Assembly: GCA_006538405.1 (NCBI GenBank)
Contig: BJKQ01000008.1
Coordinates: 2,762,762-2,826,761, forward strand
Direction: 5' to 3'
DNA from: Hansfordia pulvinata
Taxonomy: Eukaryota > Ascomycota > Sordariomycetes > Xylariales
Length of the DNA stretch: 64,000 nt
Position numbers and translations under genes: made by a program. The notes below the pieces were generated by a model. It ran no database searches, had not been told where the DNA came from, and was given only the letters and a program-made list of their open reading frames with translations. Of the stretch, positions 60,701 through 64,000 are shown piece after piece (position 1 is the first letter of the stretch; each line of letters opens with the position of its first letter).

Positions 60701-62137
60701 TTGCTTAAGAGTTAATTTAAGATTTATTATTTGTAATATTAACCTTATTTATAATAACCTTTTATATACTTTTCATAATGTTATTATAGATATAAATCCG
60801 AGCTACTCAATCAAAAGGAATGAATAAAAGACAATAAAATAGAATTAGCATATAAATTTCATATAAAAACGTAAATACAATTTGTATAATTATTAGATAT
60901 ACTTATGATTAAATAAATTGTTTAAGTCACTTTTATATGTACATTTAAATATAATATAAATAAAAACCTTCTGACTTTATTTTCTCATTCTTATTATAAT
61001 ACTTAAAAGCTGTAAAGTTTTTTATTCGTATTTTAAATAAATTCCTTATATTTTCATCAATTGCTTAAATGCTTAAAAGTTATCATTACGCTTTTAAGTT
61101 TATTACTTTATAAAGAAAACGTGATATAAGTTTATTTTTTTTTCGAACGGAATTATTAATTAATAATATATCAAAATCAAGACCTTTAACTATTTTCAAG
61201 TGTATCTTTAAATTTTTATCCGAATAAAGGTAGTATTATTATTATAAAGATAAGTATAAAGCACTTTTATTTAAGTGCTTTCATATAATATTTAAATAAA
61301 CACGTATACTTTGATAAGCGTATAAGGTATATAAAAGAGCTTTTAATGGTTATATTACTTTCAGGCCTTGAAATTGGTTTCTATATAAAATATTATAAGT
61401 ATAAAAACTGAAATCAATTAAAGTCAAAATATTTAAATTTTTATAATCTTATATTAAGATTTAAACTTGAACTTATTTAAACATGGATTCATATAAGCTG
61501 TTAGCATATTAATTAAGTATTCAGTTTTCAATTCACTTTTAACTTTAAAAGTCACTGCGTTTATTAATAAGATTTAATAAGTATTTATGACTTATTCACA
61601 TTATAAAGCAAAATGAATATCTATAAAAAGGTGAGAACATATAAAGTTAAATTATTCAAATTTAAACATAAATGTTCGGCGGAAAGGCTTATAATCGTGA
61701 CTATAATTAACATGAAATCTCGTTAACCGAGTTCTTAACTTCACGCTGAAATAAGCATTAAACTATTTTATTTATACCTTATAAGGGTTAAAAGATAAAA
61801 CGGCTTTTATTTCAAATATAAAATATAGTTTAACTTGTTTTTAATATACTTTTAAATCAGCTTATTAAATCACGTGAGCTACTCCGAGCTACTTATAAAT
61901 CAACTCACGATTTAAATAATGTAAATTATATATAAAAAAGTATAAAATAAATAAAAAAGCGTTTTTTAAATAAAATTTAATTAACATAAGAATTATTATT
62001 TGAAATTAAATATAGAAAATGTAATTTTAAGTTTATATTAGAAGTAAAAGTGGGTTCAAGTTATTAAAATCTATCGTTTCTTTTTAATGCTTAATTTAAG
62101 CTTAATATTGATTTTTTTTAATTAAATTTAAATAAGT

Positions 62138-62291
62138 AAATCCGTAAGCTAACTTATAAATAACTCAGATTCACGTGAGTTACTTTGAATTAATAAGGTG
62201 AGTAACTTATATGAGTCCGGATTCACGTGAATTTAATTTATATAAATCCGGATCCATATAAATTAAAGTTAAGTTAACTTATTATTAACCT
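62138..62291 (-). repeat. Palindrome-rich element copy (154 bp)
   Basis: It starts AAATCCGTAAGCTAACTTAT and contains GATTCACGTGAGTT and GTCCGGATTCACGTGAAT. It ends AGTTAACTTATTATTAACC. Confidence 0.78.
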
Positions 62292-62429
62292 TAATCGTAA
62301 TAGCTTATATTAATCGTTCTCTTTTATTCTTTAAGTACGTCTTTTTAATATTAATATTAAATTGAATCTACGTTAAAAAAGTATTATAAACCTGCTTTTA
62401 AAAATAAAAATAGAAATCAATTATAAGCA

Positions 62430-62656
62430 GGGTTAGTGATATGAGTAATGAATCTTAAATCGATTCATAAGTAACTCACGTGAATCACTTTAAATCAGTG
62501 ATTTACTGATTCACGTGAATCCGGATTCACGTGAATCTGATTTATATGAATCTGAATCAGTAAAGTGAGTGATTTATATGAATCTGAGTTACTCTAAATC
62601 AGCCTACTAATTCATATGAGTTACTTTAAGTTATTTATGAATCGATTCACGGATTT
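62430..62656 (+). repeat. Palindrome-rich element copy with 30 bp perfect palindrome
   Basis: It starts GGGTTAGTGATATGAGTAATG and ends GAATCGATTCACGGATTT. Positions 62508-62537 are a perfect 30 bp inverted repeat with a central CCGG flanked by two GATTCACGTGAATC palindromes. This copy keeps many GC bases and appears the least decayed. Confidence 0.8.
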
Positions 62657-62701
62657 AAAATTTTTAACTTTAAGTTTTAATTGAAAGTTTACTTTAAAAT
62701 T

Positions 62702-62927
62702 CTAAGTAAATTATATTAAGTAAAATGAATTATATTAAATAAAATAAAATATATTAAATAAAACGAATTATATTAAGTAAAACGAATTATATTAATTAAA
62801 ATGAATTACATTAAGTAAAACGAATTACATTAAGTAAAACGGTTAACATTAAGTGAATTGAATTACATTAAGTAAAACGACTTATAATAAGTAAAATATG
62901 ATATTTTAAGTAAAATAAGTTAATTTA
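62702..62927 (+). repeat. Tandem repeat, ~19 bp unit
   Basis: About a dozen imperfect copies of a unit close to CATTAAGTAAAACGAATTA, following directly after an element end. Units vary at the AACGA/AATGA and TACATT/TATATT positions, which are transition differences. Confidence 0.85.
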
Positions 62928-63269
62928 AATATAAAAAGCTACTTTAAACTTAAGTTAAAGCTATACTTTATACATCATTATATACTCCGGTTTCCTCTTC
63001 GTTTTCTACTTCATTCTCTTTAAAGTTACTTTCCAGCTCTTTATAACCTTTAAAGCCCTAGGTTTTAATAAAATAAGCTGCATTACTGTTTTAGTAATAA
63101 ACGATTCCTGCTTTTAATAATTATATTATTAGTATTAAAAAACGTTCGCTTTAATAAAGCAGAGGTAGCTGGAATAGCTAAATACTGCCTGGCTAAAATA
63201 CTTAAAATAGGGAATTTAAAAGCATTTTGCTTTTAATAAAGTAATGGATCTTCTTATTAAATTATTAAT

Positions 63270-63316
63270 AAATAAAGTAAATAAATAAAGTAGATAAATA
63301 AAGTAAATAAATAATA
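63270..63316 (+). repeat. Tandem TAAATAAAG-type repeat
   Basis: Short imperfect tandem units of AATAAAGTAAAT/AGAT. Confidence 0.75.
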
Positions 63317-63802
63317 AAAAAGGTAATTTAACGTATTTTCGAAGAGATTAATCCTTTATTTAAATAAACTTCGACTTCGTTTTACATATTTTGCGTAATA
63401 TTTCGAGCTCGGTTAAAGTATAATTCGTCGTTTGAATCCGAATCTTCGTTTATATTTCGAATTTAATGTATTATATTGGTAATCCCTGTCTTTTTACTGT
63501 TTTAAGTTAAAATTATGAATATATATTTAATAAATTAATATTATTATTACTTAACTTTAAAATTGTTCATTTAACGTAGTAATCAAATTATTAATAATTT
63601 ATGGATAAAAGTGTAATAAACCGCCTTCTTTAAAGTGTGATACTTTAAAATAAGGGTTTAATATAAGGGAAATAAAATGCCCTTTATATTCTTGGACTTT
63701 CGTAGGGTTAAATGTTCGACGGAAGTATTTATTTAACTTTTTAATTCCACTTTTAATAGCAGAGATTAAGTCGTTTAAAATAGTAGTTTAAAATTAATTA
63801 TA

Positions 63803-63840
63803 TATAATAATAATAATAAGAATAATAATAAAAATAATAA
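63803..63840 (+). repeat. (ATA)n microsatellite
   Basis: An imperfect AATAAT/AATAAG trinucleotide repeat. Confidence 0.8.
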
Positions 63841-64000
63841 CTTACTTTTTCAGGGTCTTCTTAGATTTTTGATTATAACCTTAAGTAATAAGCCTTTAAA
63901 AAGGCTTTTATCTTAAAGATATATAAGAATCCTTTTGGTAAAGTAGTGTAAAATTCGCCTTATAATTTAATAAATGGCTTAATAAATATTTCGAATATAC

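Larger units (their letters stand above)
46090..64000. other. AT-rich, ORF-free tract (RIP-type isochore), continuing past the window end
   Basis: Composition changes within tens of bases near 46090-46110, from ordinary fungal DNA to extremely AT-rich sequence dominated by TTAA, ATAA and TTAT. I find no frame of 60 codons or more on either strand across about 17.9 kb; stops (TAA/TAG) are everywhere. This is how transposon-rich DNA looks after repeat-induced point mutation (C-to-T at CpA), which is known in Pezizomycotina. No recognisable transposase or reverse-transcriptase remnants survive to my eye. Such tracts can be pericentromeric, centromeric or subtelomeric, or dispersed isochores; position cannot be decided here. 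Confidence 0.88.

Noticed and set aside
50160..62660. CACGTG repeats as a CRISPR array
   Set aside because: Eukaryotic context, irregular spacing, both orientations, and no constant repeat-spacer structure or cas genes.
46100..64000. AT-rich tract as a mitochondrial insertion
   Set aside because: No recognisable mitochondrial gene or tRNA, and dispersed palindromic repeats with transition series fit nuclear RIP-type DNA better.

Overview
The window looks like nuclear DNA of a filamentous ascomycete, most likely a Sordariomycete. Genes are short and GC-rich, with one to five introns of about 50-190 bp carrying GTRNGT-type donors and CTRAC-like branch sites. The gene set is typical of Pezizomycotina: EAF6, an SRm160-like PWI/SR protein, eIF4A, TVP38, an F-box/JmjC protein, a CFEM/PTH11-type receptor and a Dal5-type transporter. 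Intergenic DNA carries recurring TAGGTACCTA / GGTAGGTA strings. The last ~18 kb is an extremely AT-rich, ORF-free tract like those left by RIP (repeat-induced point mutation). I could not fix genus or species.

Layout. 1-2164: promoter/leader DNA of a small uncharacterised gene (2165-2850, +). 3516-6011 (-): intronless DUF3604/PHP-like protein, divergent from a six-exon MFS transporter (7261-9124, +). 10062-11762 (+): PWI/SR splicing protein. 12750-13533 (+): EAF6. 14558-17148 (+): dipeptidyl-peptidase 5-like serine peptidase, tail-to-tail with a coiled-coil protein (-, to 18637). 19502-21054 (-): eIF4A. 23452-25097 (+): F-box/JmjC protein. 27702-30123 (+): CUE-like/CCCH/SMR protein. 31992-33311 (+): TVP38. 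33834-35301 or further (-): S33 prolyl-type peptidase. 36936-38701 (+): uncharacterised protein with CP[FI] motifs. 39443-40780 (+): decayed type-B carboxylesterase. 41644-43373 (-): CFEM/PTH11-like receptor. 43.4-46.1 kb: gene-free transition zone. 46.1-64 kb: AT-rich tract.

No operon-like or cluster logic is visible. Most genes are housekeeping RNA, chromatin and membrane functions. The end nearest the AT-rich tract is accessory (receptor, decayed secreted esterase), as expected beside a RIP isochore.

Two themes deserve attention. First, three unrelated genes each break frame by exactly one missing base inside a G or C homopolymer, and a fourth has a single in-frame TGA; this affects how their products should be read and points to residual sequence error. 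Second, the AT-rich tract contains a dispersed family of ~120-370 bp elements built from nested palindromes (CACGTG, CTCGAG, CCGG cores), in both orientations. Their cores occur in graded transition states (CACGTG, TACGTA, TATATA). I know of no name for this family.
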